Under the pieces are notes generated by a model. That model made no database searches, had not been told where the DNA came from, and saw only the letters and a list, made by a program, of their open reading frames with translations. The position numbers and the translations under genes are program-made. From Platynereis dumerilii (Eukaryota; Annelida; Polychaeta; Phyllodocida; Nereididae), in NCBI GenBank assembly GCA_026936325.1, contig JAPTHN010000008.1, positions 21,412,703 to 21,476,702 of the forward strand: 64,000 bases of DNA, in the 5' to 3' direction. Positions 11,255 to 23,026 of this stretch are shown piece by piece (within the stretch, counting starts at the first letter, position 1; every line of letters starts with the position of its first letter).

Positions 11255-11870
11255 GCGGAAATGATTGTCGCCTAATAAGAACTGTTTGCTGCCCAGAAAA
11301 AATGTGCCCATCAACTATAGGAACTGACCAGCTGACACATGTGTACGTTTTTCAATTTCAGAATTCTGTCACCTGGTTTGTTGTCACCTAGTTGAACACA
11401 CACCGATCATTGATAGATCGAATACTTCAATTTCAATTTAGCAATTTGGCATGCTGTGAATTGTATTATTCTAGAATCTAGATAAAAATGTTCTAGCTAG
11501 CACAAAAAAATAAGAATAGGCCTAAAATTCCCTAGAATCTCTTGATAGCTCTCGATGGACTGACTGTTGCAGTAGGCTCTCCAGTGCAATAGCCAATAGA
11601 TCAAGTGACTGTAACTGTTGACAGTATGTGCCTGATAAATGCTGCATGATTATTAATTAATTAGAAAATACCGCATATTTATTATAACATGATATACATG
11701 TACATGTATGTAATAATGTATTGCCAGTCACCTGGAAAGAAGTGATTGTCGCCTGGTTGGTACTGCTGAATGATTTCTTAAAATTCCTGTCACCTAGTTA
11801 GTGGTATGCTGTCGCCTAGTTGGTGGTCACCTAGTTGGTGGTCGCCTAGTTGACCACACACCCAAAGGTT
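11255..11870. repeat. GTCRCCTAGTTGGTG repeat cluster in the 5' UTR intron
   Basis: The motif GTCGCC or GTCACC followed by TAGTTGG or a close variant occurs about nine times in the same orientation. Two blocks carry it: 11260-11400 and 11728-11862. Both blocks end with a short ACACACC string, so they look like diverged direct duplicates separated by about 330 bp. No inverted termini were found, so I cannot assign it to a transposon family. Confidence 0.6.
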
Positions 11871-11967
11871 TAGCAGTAGCTACATGTAGGCCATTCAATG
11901 AAAATTGATGATCTCTGGCTCTGCAATGGATGGTTTAAATTTTAGCCAGCATAATTGGCTTGATTAC

Positions 11968-12010
11968 CTTCATTTTCTTCATTCTCTGGAAGTTCAGCCT
12001 GAAGTACACA
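11968..12010 (-). other. Candidate non-coding 5' exon of the dioxygenase gene
   Basis: Minus-strand sequence ends GAAAATGAAG then GTAATC, a plausible donor at 11968/11967. Spliced to the acceptor at 11184 it gives a short ORF starting in this exon that ends at the same TGA (11138), so it would be 5' UTR. The upstream end, and therefore the promoter, is unknown. The distance to the coding start (783-bp intron) is ordinary. This is a guess from splice signals only. Confidence 0.3.
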
Positions 12011-12248
12011 TGCCCACATGAAACTCATACAGCAGTTGCTTATTAGGAGAATCACCAAGAACGCACAGATACCTCACAAAAATTCAGCATCACTTCTTGT
12101 AAACAAACCCAGAAATGCACAAGGTAAAATACGTGACAGTCAAGAGTGCGGTGCAACCGACATGTTACAAATCAGCAGGTGGCGTTGTAAACTTCTCACA
12201 GACACCCCTGCCACCTGCCTGTAATGTTAAGAAATGTTAAGAAATTAA

Positions 12249-12280
12249 CTGAACGCAGGTCCGTGGACCTCTATGTTCAG
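12249..12280. repeat. 32-bp hairpin, copy 2
   Basis: CTGAACGCAGGTCCGTGGAC then CTCTATGTTCAG. It matches 5692-5723 except at about three positions. The flanks share only GATC and a later GCGC-type string. Confidence 0.7.
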
Positions 12281-14060
12281 ATCGAAGCATGTAAATAGTC
12301 AATAGAACGTGCGCAAAATAGTAGTCACAGATTATTTGTGCACTGACTAACTCATGAGAGGCTGAGACAATAAGTAAGTATTTAGTAAGTTCTTCTTACT
12401 ACTCCGGAACATGTCCCCTATGTTCATATATATGTTCTGTTTGTAGTGCAAGGAATGGAGACAGAAATTTATTAAAATACTCCTCATTAAAAACTCAGGG
12501 TCATGCAGCTGTTACAATTAGACAGACTAAATAATTAACTTTGATATATAACAAATTTGAAAGTGATCATCAAACATTTAAATCCAGATACCTATTCAAT
12601 TTTAAAATCAGTAATAGTTCAATCTCATCACATGTGACCTTCTTTATCACAACTGAAGCATTGACTTTGTTGTTGCATAATTTTGCAACCGCACCTATTG
12701 CTAATTTTGTGTTTATATTGAAGAAAATGCCAATTATAAGCGCAGGCTGTACAGTCCACTGTGCACTAACGAAGGGGGTACCCTCGCCATTAGGGTAGCC
12801 ATTACAAGTACTGATTCGTGTTTTCAAAGTGAAAAAGCAAAAAATGTAGCGGGAGCGAAGCCTTCAAATTGTTTAACAATAAGATAGGTTAAGTGGCTGG
12901 TGGAATGAATCATTGCCAAGTGCCAGACTCAAACAAGCAAGATGAAGTAAGAAATTAATAAAATTAGAAATCAGGCGCGAGGTGAGGGTACCACAAAAAC
13001 AGAAAAATGGTCGGGCGAGGGTACCAGCACGATTTTGGCGAGGGTACTAGCATTTTGGCGAGGGTAACAACGCCGGAAGTGGCGAAGGTACTGCCAGATT
13101 TGGGCGAGGGTCACTTCCGGTTGGCGAGGGTAACCCACCAAAAAGAAATAGGCGAGGGTAATGCAATCTGAGACAATCTGAGCTAACAGTCTTGGAAGAA
13201 AAGGCATAGAATCAAAGTGACTACCAATCAGGAACTCCCAATCAAGAACACAATTGCAATACCCTGTCAATAAAGGAGAATCTTAAACTAAATTAAGTCC
13301 TAATGAGAAAACGGCTGCACAATAATAGGCCTACCCATTCTACTACCCTACTGTGGAAGTTAGTACAATGTTGATTTAAAATGTCCATCATTCCTAAAAC
13401 CATTGTTAATCTCTCAACTCTAAATATCTGACAAGCACGTTATATGTCACATTCACTAAACATAAGATAGAACATTTTTAGAAATTATTAGCCTTGAGCG
13501 TAATCATGCAGAGTATCACATTTTATATTTCTGTGTATAATATAAATGAATGTTTCTTTGTCAAAAAAGGCCATTTGAGACTTTTTGGCATATCCGACCT
13601 GACATGTTTGCAAATTTTGTTTAATGGCATGGAAACTGCATACAAAGGTAAATAAATGAATCAGAATCTGAAATATATGAAACGGAATTAGGGAAGACTT
13701 CAGGAGAACAAGGCTAACTTTTCCCAAGAAAAAAACAAATCACCCTGAACACCCTTGTCCTGAGCAGTACCATCCGCAGTGAGACTTTCTAATTTTAACC
13801 CCCACCCCTCCATACGAAATTGGGCACAATGAATCAGCAGCTATCAACAGCTACATACTGGAAATATTAAACATGTTTAATTTTTCCCTGTGGATGCTTT
13901 TGGGTTAATCAATGCAAGTCTTACAAGATTATACATAGTTACACAATATCTGCGCATAATGTTAACGAAATGCACGTAATAACACGTATCCCCTGCATAA
14001 TAGTGCTCAAGCAGTCCCTGCATAGCTTTTTGTCTCATTGTACCATGCCAATTCCCTCTA

Positions 14061-15472
14061 CGAGGGGTTTTCCAAAAGTTCTGTCCAACTATTCATAACT
14101 TTTGCTAGATTTGATATAGAAACATGATATTTGGGTCAGATAATATTGACGTAATTCCCAAATAACACCCAAAACGTCAGATCATATAAATAAAAATAAA
14201 TGCTTAATATGTTGCCATGGAAACCAGAAGTCATGAAATGGGGCCCAGATTTTGTAATGCTCACTTAAAAACAATTGAACACCTGCTTACATTATCCGTG
14301 TTTTGACTTATTGAAGTAATGTATATTCATAATTTTTTTCATGAAATACAATCAGTTATTTGTAAAAGCATTAATAACAATGAAAACTGGTACTATTGTC
14401 ACATCTCAATTACTTTACCATATCCTGTGCAGTTTCCCAATTTTTTATAAGATGAGAAATTTTTCGGATATGGATGACACCATATATGCCTGTCATATTT
14501 CTTCAATTTAATTGGATAAAAACTAGCAGAGAGAGTAAGAACATTCTATCATACATACAAGGAAGACATTATGAGTGATAGAACGAAATAAAGGTTGTAC
14601 AAACTTTTTCTGAATGAAGAAAGCACACATTGGAAGACCGAAGAAAAGAAGACCAGTGTGCAGTGACAATGCCAAAACAGACTTTAACATGAAGACTGAG
14701 GTATCTTATTAAGGCATGGTTACAAAGTACAAGAAAATTTATTTACGGGATGCCATCCATTAGTTTATGAAGTTGTGAAGCAGCTATGATTGTTTTGAAT
14801 ATATTTTGTTCTATATCCCTTGTAATAATTACATATTTTGACAAGATATATCAAGTATGTGTCTGTTACCAAGATCGCGGTCAAATTTCATGACTTCTGG
14901 TTTCCATAGCAACAAATCAACAATTTATTTTTACTTCTATGATCTGATTTTTTGGGGATCATTTGCAAATTACCTCAATATCAACAGACCCTAATATAAT
15001 TTTTCTGTAGAAAATCTAGCAAAAGTTATGACAGGTTGGACAGAACTTATGGAAAACCCATCGTAAAGTACAAAAAGTCTGCGAAACACCAACAGGGATC
15101 TCAAAATGAGGATTATGAGGCATTGATTTTTGAAGGATATATAAAGTTAGAGGAAATGTACTCAGGGTCAAGTTCATTGCTTTGAGAATTTGTGAAATGT
15201 TAGGGATTATTTTTAATACATTTCTTGTCCTGCAGTCCTGGTAAAAATATGAATTCTTGACAAGATACAATGAATCTGTACCTGTAATAGTGCCCTGGGC
15301 CGCATTTCATGACTTTTGGTTTCCATGGCAACAAATTAACCATTTATTTTTATTTCTACTATCTGATTTTTTCAGGATCATTTGCAAATTACTTCAATAT
15401 TATTTGACTCAAATATCATATTTCTGCATTAAATGTTGCAAAAGTTATGGCAAGTAGGACAGAAACCCCTCG
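14061..15472. mobile_element. Mariner-like element nested in the 5.4-kb transposon
   Basis: The left end CGAGGGGTTTTCCAAAAGTT follows a TA (14059-14060). Two right ends match it in inverse: one at 15063 (then TA) and one at 15472 (then TA). Blocks 14857-15063 and 15280-15472 are diverged direct repeats, so the right terminus was duplicated or two related copies are merged. A short frame at about 14617-14715 reads GRPKKRRPVCSDNAKTD, faintly like the transposase N-terminal linker. No longer transposase is readable. Confidence 0.65.
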
Positions 15473-15779
15473 TATTCTTAATAATTCATAAATTGGCCAA
15501 TCGATCAATGAAGTTTAAAACCCACGCTTTAACACTTTTAAAAATCATAACACAAAAAATTCTATTTCATTTCAAGTCAACCTGTGTTGGTATTTTAACA
15601 ATCAGTTAACACATTTATGAAGATCCTTTAAATCACCCTTTAATGCACATATACCACGTGACATGACTTTGTATTCAATCATTCCTGAGTCAGTGCTTTT
15701 GACTTCAGCAGTAAAATCTTCTTCTCCCTGTTCTCACATGTAAATTTTTTCTGATAATAAAATGTGATTTGGCAGCCTC

Positions 15780-16096
15780 AAATGCGCGGCAACCAGAGGC
15801 AGCACCTAACAATAATGTTGGCTTTCAATTTGTTAATTAGATGTATTTCTAGTTTCTGTATAAATTGATTTATTCTGTAAATATTGTGATAAAAATATTG
15901 GATAATGCTTCACTGGTTATATTTTGTGCATGATTAATATGATATTAACTTTACATATATTTACTGATAAAGGCAAATACGCCTGCATTGGCGTCAGCCT
16001 GCCATATATGCATTTTGTGATGGAAAATGTAAATAGCATTGTACATATATGCAAATATGGTCAATAAATACTTTACTTTTACTTTACTTTACTTTA
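15780..16096 (+). mobile_element. Probable LINE 3' UTR and tail
   Basis: The segment ends with GTCAATAAATA followed by ACTTT repeats (16068-16096). This is the AATAAA-plus-short-tandem-repeat ending used by CR1-group retrotransposons. No coding remnant is visible, so the left boundary is arbitrary. It lies inside the 12.8-18.2 kb DNA element. Confidence 0.45.
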
Positions 16097-18190
16097 CACT
16101 TGATGGTTATGTAGAATACTAGCATAGTACCCGTCTAAAGACGGGTAGCGCGGGTGCATTGGTACTGTATTGTTTATTTGAGGCAATTGGGAGACATGTG
16201 AATATGTCAACATGATTTCTCTAATAATTGTTCATGACAAAATGTGAAAAAGTTGCTTGTGAATCTCCCAGGGCCTGCCCCCTCCATGTATGTGGACCTA
16301 TAGGCCTATGTTGGAAAGCGGTTAAAATTTAGCTTTGCCTGATTGGGGTGAAGTTCTTGTGTCCTTATCACTGTATATGGTGCTTAAATGCGTAATGGAA
16401 AGGCCAAATCATCCGTCGTGTTTGCTTATTTGTTGTCTTCTCCATGATCCAATCCTATATTATTTCCCCCCTCTCATACAATAGGTGTCCTTCTTTGTTG
16501 TTGTGACCTTGCTAATATGGCAGAAATGTTTAAAACAAATTATGTTTATGGTCGTGAAATGAATTTATAGTAGACATGCAGTTTATACTGAAGAATGATT
16601 GTGTAATCAAGAAAACCATTTCTATGTTGTTGGGTTTCAAAATGATACCAAAATATATATACATTTTTGAGTGATAAGCAGAAGTCATGAAATGAAGATA
16701 GAATGAAAAAGATTGTTGTCTCATTCATCCCTTCCCTACCTTCCTTCTTTCTATAGCATTTCCAATTCCTCATTTGGGGGATTCTCCATACAGTCGTAGT
16801 GAGTGGCTGTTTTTAGGTCTATAAGTAAATATTTGGAAGTTTTGACATATTTGAGTAATTACAAACACAGTCCAAGCAGATTGGGGCAGGCTATGGCAAG
16901 ATATTGTGAGTCCCTACCTTTCTTCTAGAGTAGACCTATTTAAAGTGCGTGCTAAAAGTGAAACCACTCGCCATGAGCATCTGCTGCTGTATGGGGGGGG
17001 GGGGGGGGTAGATCTGTTTTAGCCGTGAATAATTAACAATTCGGAAGTTAAGATGTATACATGTGATGCATGCAGAACACAGCTGGGACATAACAGGACA
17101 CAAAATATTATGACTGTCAGTCAAGCCATAGCGGAGAAGACCCGTTACAAAGGGATATTGGGGAGGTGAATTTTATATATATGTAATATAGATTGTCCAG
17201 TGCTAAACTCTAATCCTATAATTAACTGTGATCACATGAAGACTTACAAACGCACAAAAGTGGACTTTTGGTCTTCAGATTTTGTTGTCATGATGGGCAG
17301 TACATTGTAGCTAATAATTAAGACAATTTCTTGCTATTGCAAGAGAATTACAGACTTCAGCGCATTTATTTCGGTGTAAGTTGCTATCACCCTACCTGCA
17401 ACACAAAGACTATTAGAAAGTAACTTTTTTGCAATGTAGACATGACATCTATGTGATTTTGACAGTTAATTACAAGATCTCATAGGCTGTTGTAGGCCTA
17501 ATGCAATCAAAAGTCTTGAAAATATGAGTTTTACTTCAATCTATACTGTTGAAATTACCTGAAATGAAAGTAAATTTAGCCTGTCTGATAAACTGACAAA
17601 TTAAACAGCCAAATTCCGTTTTCACCATGCAGATATGGAGTGAATTTGAAATGTTTATGACAGCACTTTTACAAAATGTTTATGTTAACAGGACAGGAGG
17701 GACCACTGTTACTAGGCTGTCTTTTTTGCACGGAATGAAACATCTGTTTAAAATGGGTATTTGCATAGGCGTACGGCGCGCACAATTTTTGGGGGTGCGA
17801 GCAACATTTGCCCGAATTTCAATATTTGAAATTGCCTGGAAATCATTAAATTTCCATTGCTTTTTTTAAATCATCTGCCTACATTTTACATTCATCTCAG
17901 GTGGTACCCTCGCCATGACAATTATTGGAAATGGTGGTACCCTCGAGAGCCTTTTTTGTTACCCTCGCCCTGACGATGTATTTTAAATACAAAATCCCAT
18001 AAATATGTGATCTATTACACGTGGAATGCATGTCCAATGATTAGTTTAACATTAGAACTACATGCTTGATAAAGATGGGCTTTGGACTTGATGAAATAAC
18101 CTCAGGATGACAGAAAATTACTTTGAATCGAGTGTTGTAATGGCTGCCCTGATGGTGAGGGTACCCCCCTCGTTAGTGCACAGTGCAGTC

Positions 18191-19983
18191 AACACTTATT
18201 AAATTAGGTATCCGATTGCTTTGTTAATTGTTCTATATTGTTGTGCTCCTTATATATATACTAGAATTACCCAGTGATAAATGAATAAAGGAGAAGGAGT
18301 GTCATTGTAAATGTTTTTGTTGTTATTTTGTTTAGGGGGGCCGCATTGTGGGGTTGAAGGGAGGGATGGCCCATAGCAGTGTTAAATTTAGTGTCCTGCT
18401 GCAGATCTATGGCATATGAGGAAAAGTGTCGAGCAGTGCAACACACTACAGAAGTGAAGGCATAGGCCTGTAAGTTGTGGGGAGGGGCTTTTCCTTTAAA
18501 AAGTTGAGGGGGAGGTGGGCCCTGTGAGAGGGAGTGGTAAAAATGTGAAGTTGGATGTGTCTATCTATGGCTATCGATGTATGTATGGGCAGTGATATAT
18601 GTATTTATCTATATGTCTGTCTTTTTATCTATCAGTCAATCTATGTTTTATCTATGTAGCTGTCCATCTATATCTATCTATGGCTATCTATCTGTGGCTA
18701 TCCATCTATCTCTCTAAGTATATTTAGATGCAGGGGCAGACTGGCACCATATCAGGCCCTTTGGCAAAATAAAGCAATGGGGCGCAAGTCATTGCCATTG
18801 GCATTATGTTGAAAAAATAGAATCAAATGTATCTATAATAAGGGTATGTCAGAAAAAGGAACAAATGTGCATAATTGATGGGGGAAGGGTTGGCAGGACT
18901 TTTGAAAGTATTGGACAAAGGGGGGCGAATGTGCCACTGGGGGCTACAGTTTTATTTAAGTAGATTTAAGTAGATTTAAGTAGATGTGCAGCATGGCCCA
19001 GAATATATTTTTCTTAAGTCCTCTTCTTAAAGAAAGGGTTCCACAAAATCGAACTCTAAAAACTTCTCTGATTTCAATCATCATTTCATATGATATTAGG
19101 CCTATATGTAAGTGTTTTAAAAGTTCTGACCAGTTCTTTGACAGACCTATATATTTGAAGTAACTGAATGATTTTTGTCGCCGGCCAGATCGTTAGATCT
19201 GCCAGGCACTTAGGAACGGGCTTGACCCGTTGCGTCTTTGTCGTGGAACAGCATGCAAATCCACTCAGGGCTCATCAACTTCATTTCCTCAACAAAATTC
19301 ACCATGTCTCTGCTTATTTTGGCCTCACTTTCTGCCAATCAATATATAAGGCCTATACCTTCTATCTTGGAATCTGTATGGCCACCATGAACTTCATTTT
19401 ACTTCCTTTTATTGACAATAAACTGACACAGTCCTTCCATCGATGCAGTCACTATGGCTGCTCATTACATATGCAATAGGTTGCCCTGGCCTTGACCTCT
19501 ATCCACCGCATACACCAGGAGGCTCTTTGCAGTAGCATTCTACACATGCTCCACCTAGTGGATAATTCGTAGATGGCAGAAAAGCATGAAAGTGGATCAT
19601 TATTAATTTGTTTAAAGCTATTGTCTCCCAATTCAAAAGTTGCTTTTAAAAGTTGTTTTTAAAAAATGAAAGATTACAGCCATATTTACCAAAGGTGGAT
19701 GCACAGAAGACACATCTTTAAATACATAGATTTTATAAACATCACACACATTGACAGATACATAGATCTGTAAATCTAGAATATAGTCACCTCGGGGGGT
19801 CTCCTCGGAGGGTCACCCCGGGTGGTCACCTGGGGGGGGGTCCTTCCTGGTTTATAAATAAAAATATTTTATTGCGGCGACATTTCGTCCCTGTGGGACA
19901 GCGTTCCATGCACTGGACGATCCCTTATCCTATACTTCATCTAGTTTTTACAGCAATAATTTCAGGTTTTTTACTTGGTAGAA
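18191..19983. other. No gene seen
   Basis: Holds the degenerate TATC tract, CAGGGGCAGACTGGCACC at 18732 (a hAT-like start without a partner) and a more complex segment at 19160-19600. The last contains a 103-codon frame without splice signals, and on the minus strand CCACTAGGTGGAG near 19560. Confidence 0.4.
18560..18722 (+). repeat. Degenerate TATC tract
   Basis: TCTATCTATGGCTATC-type units with many substitutions, in non-coding sequence between the 5.4-kb transposon and the 20-kb element. Microsatellite-like only. Confidence 0.7.
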
Positions 19984-20933
19984 GTAGGGGAAGCTTGGGA
20001 GAGTTTGGCCGCAGGGAGGGTTGGGCCACCCTGATTTTTGAGGAAACTAAACAACATTTGAGAAAGCTGCAGCCACCAAAATTTTATAAAAATAAAAATC
20101 TTTCAATGGATGTAACATTTCTGGCTAATTTGCTTGTCACGATCTTTAAAGAGAAGAAAATTCAAATTTGGATGAAAAATGGAAAAACTGAGCCATGTAA
20201 TGAGTTTTTAATTGTCTGTCAGACAAGAAGGAATGAGAAAATTTTCTATGGCATGTTTGGTGGGCTTGACTATTCAGTTGTTATTAACACATTTTGGAAA
20301 ATTACCAGACAACCGGTTTTGTCATAATTGGGATTTAGAGACAAATGGTGGAATGGGGGAGAGTTGGGACAGTGCCAATACTATCCTCACATGTGTTGCA
20401 TTTACCCAGATTTATTTTTATTAAGACAGAAGAACTTGTCTAGAGCAAGATTCAACGGAGATTGAATATTTTTAGGCCTTAATAATTATTCATGGTCTAA
20501 TAAAATTAGATATCAGGAAAATCTAGATGGGGAGAGTTGGGCCATCAGGCCGAGGCTCAAGTCTGACAGCAAACTAGAATTGCAAGAGGCCTCAATTCAG
20601 GATTAATGACTTCTATGACCACCACACTACAGGTTAAAAATATTATGGCCTCAAGTACAGCTTTACCGAACCTGATATATTGCAATGGCCCAAGTCTCCC
20701 CCCTGAATGGCCCAAGTCTCCCACTTGATGGGGAGAGTTGGGCCAAATTTTTTCCAATTTCCATAGGGCTGTAGCTCATATGTTCTTGGGCAAATATCAG
20801 TGCAAAGCTAAAGATATTTTTCTGAAATATTTCAAGATACAATACATGCATTAAGCATGTTTATATAATCATTACTGTTAGCAGGAGGTGCAAGAACGTA
20901 AAAAGTGTCCCAACTCTCCCAAGCTTCCCCTAC
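19984..20933. mobile_element. 0.95-kb TIR element with GGGGAGAGTTGGG repeats
   Basis: Perfect inverted termini GTAGGGGAAGCTTGGGAGAG (20 bp, continuing with TT) lie at 19984 and 20933. Internal copies of GGGAGAGTTGGG occur on the plus strand near 20355, 20530 and 20730, and as the complement near 20690-20720. If the element proper starts at GGGG, a TA sits on each side. A 151-codon frame at 19872-20327 crosses the left end and looks like chance. No transposase. Confidence 0.7.
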
Positions 20934-22029
20934 GTATTTTGGAATATACTGTATGTTGGAAATGTTTGAATTAAATTGTAAAGTTCTGAGGATATGGAAT
21001 GTCAGTGCAGACAAAATTCAAATACCGCCAGGCTGTCACGAAATATTTCTACTTATCATCAAAATTTTACATACTTAGGAATAGTAAATTCTATGATTAT
21101 TTGCACACTTATTGTTGGATTTGGTGTAAACAAACAATTTAGGTGCACTGGATACACTGACCTTTCATTTCTGTGGTAACAGAAAATTGACTTTTAACAC
21201 TTCCAACAGCTTCACTTTTTAAAAGATAGAAAGTAAATTTATTTTATTCAACTACTTCAAATGGAAAGGCCTGCCAACAAATTGATCAGAACTTTTTGAA
21301 TCCACCTGTCTAACAGTGTTGTAAGACGAAATAGCACAGTGCTGCATAACAGGAGTACAACACTAAGTCAAAAAACCCCAGGCTTAGAGCTCTTTGCAGA
21401 TTGGTGGGCAACTGGAAAAATGTGTTTTCTTATTTTCAATTCGTAAGCTGGCTTTGCTGCGTCATTGACAGTTTCTGTTGGTCTCCTAATCTTCTATTTG
21501 ATGCCTGACATAGGTACAAACTTCCTTAAGTCGTTTAGTTTGTTTATTGTCACATATACTGCCAGATATGATTAGCACTGAATCAACTGATTGAACAAAA
21601 CTAACACAAACAAAACATTTTTAAACCAGTGACATCACACAACCAAGTTGAAAGTTAATTTTGAAACTGTTTGGACTACTAATCTGCAAACAGTTATAAG
21701 AAGTGGGGTTGGTTTTATGAAGAAGTACTAATAGTTTAAAAGTAGCATCGTAAGAGAAAGGATCTGGTCTTTGCAACCAATTAAGGCTTGCGTAAGCCTG
21801 AATATCACATGCAGAAGTTCAAGTCCAGGTCACAGCAGAAATCTTTACTGACCACTAGAATCTATAGGACTATTCCACTGTTTCCACATCTCTGCTAGAA
21901 TAGTGACCAGCTTTGCTTCAAGCCTGCGAAGGCTCCACTGGCTACAGCCTGGAATCTCCAAGCTTGCTCTGACTCTGGAAGCAATCAGCATATTCATGTA
22001 GACATCAGAATATTCATGAGAGTCAGAAC
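20934..22029. other. No gene seen
   Basis: AT-rich unique sequence. I see no repeat termini, splice-flanked frames or RNA gene. Confidence 0.5.
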
Positions 22030-22220
22030 ATGGCAGCTGAGCACTGGCATCACCTATGGCAGCAGCAACAGCAGCTTGGACCAGCAGCAGCAGCAAAGGC
22101 AGCAGCAGCAGCAGCAGCTACAAGAGCTGCCTCAGTAGATCGGGCATTGAGCCCGTAGACAACACACATACACAGCTACCCCTCGGTCACCTGCTGGATT
22201 ACCCCTGTTTAAGGCGAAAG
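22030..22220 (+). other. Possible first exon with CAG repeat and strong splice donor
   Basis: An ATG in a fair context (AACATGG) at 22030 opens a 42-codon frame. It begins MAAEHWHHLWQQQQQLGP, runs into poly-Ala from interrupted CAG/GCA repeats at about 22060-22120, and stops with TAG at 22156-22158. A near-consensus donor, AAAG followed by GTAAGT, lies at 22220/22221. The stop precedes the donor, so if the exon is real the frame would be an upstream ORF or the exon is untranslated. No partner exon could be identified downstream. Confidence 0.22.
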
Positions 22221-23026
22221 GTAAGTCGTTACATTTACACACCACTATCATCCACCTATCCCACCCCTGACACCATTGTATGTCAATTGGATACGGCTTG
22301 ATGAACGGTTATACGGTGCAGATGAAATCAGGCACGTTACAGCCTTTTCTGATTTTGTGTCTGCTGAGCTCTACATCCTGTGGGTCAATGTGTCAATACA
22401 GCTTACATAACACAGCACGTTTCACCCTGTATAGAACACAGAGACATCTTACAATGTATAGAATCTATAGATGTCATAGTATACAGATGTTATGATGAAA
22501 TATGTGACGGTAATCATCAAGCCGAAAGATGAGGATGACATGTGATTGTTTGTTATGGCTGACCTATCTTGAATCTGGTTCAAATATGTCAAGTCTATTA
22601 TCAAGACTGAAGAACCAAAGGATATATGATTTAGATACAAGATCTAGATATCTTAACCTTTTAATGAAGATGTTAAGCTGTGATTTTGTGACAAAACACC
22701 TTTATTACCTCAACTAATCTGTCATTCTGTTAGGAGTAGATCTAGCTAACCAACCACTGAAATTACTAATTGATACCTAACCAAAATACCAAGCTAACAC
22801 CACCTTTAGCTCAGGCAACATATGCAGCTCTTACTTAACATCAGACTTAAGATATTTTTTGATGTCACAATACATCAGAATCAGGGCAGATTTCTGAAGC
22901 ACAATCTCAGATGTCAGTCATAGCATTGTCCAGGCACTACAGCCAAAACCAGCAGGATCAGCAGCAGCAGCAGAGAGAAAATAAAGCATGACATCATAGG
23001 CTACTTGTGAATGGAGCTCATGCTGT

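Larger units (their letters stand above)
12757..18185. mobile_element. 5.4-kb DNA transposon, CACTGTG termini, 5-bp target duplication
   Basis: A direct repeat CAGTC flanks both ends (12752-12756 and 18186-18190). The termini are inverted over about 52 bp with four mismatches in the first 50. They start CACTGTGCACTAACGA, then a GGGGGTACCCTC block, and end with AGCCATTACAA. Subterminal GGCGAGGGTAC motifs occur eight times in one orientation at 12975-13165 and as the complement at 17903, 17937 and 17960. No RAG1-like, Transib or CACTA transposase frame is readable in 5.4 kb. The terminus CACTGTG and a 5-bp duplication fit the Transib group (CACWATG termini). The subterminal arrays would also fit CACTA/EnSpm, which normally makes 2-4-bp duplications. 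A mariner-like element and a LINE tail are inserted within. Confidence 0.8.

Noticed and set aside
12971-13270. 99-codon minus-strand frame
   Set aside because: It is a translation of the GGCGAGGGTAC array of the 5.4-kb element.
12757-18185. A RAG1/RAG2-like or Transib gene inside the CACTGTG element
   Set aside because: No frame over about 100 codons shows a transposase motif. Only the ends suggest the group.
19554-19570. CTCF site
   Set aside because: CCACTAGGTGGAG resembles the core motif, but a single short match in 64 kb is not evidence.
19872-20327. 151-codon open frame
   Set aside because: It crosses the left end of the TIR element at 19984 and shows no recognisable domain; likely chance.
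21845-22096. Minus-strand 83-codon frame over the CAG repeat
   Set aside because: It is a shadow of the repeat on the other strand, without supporting signals.
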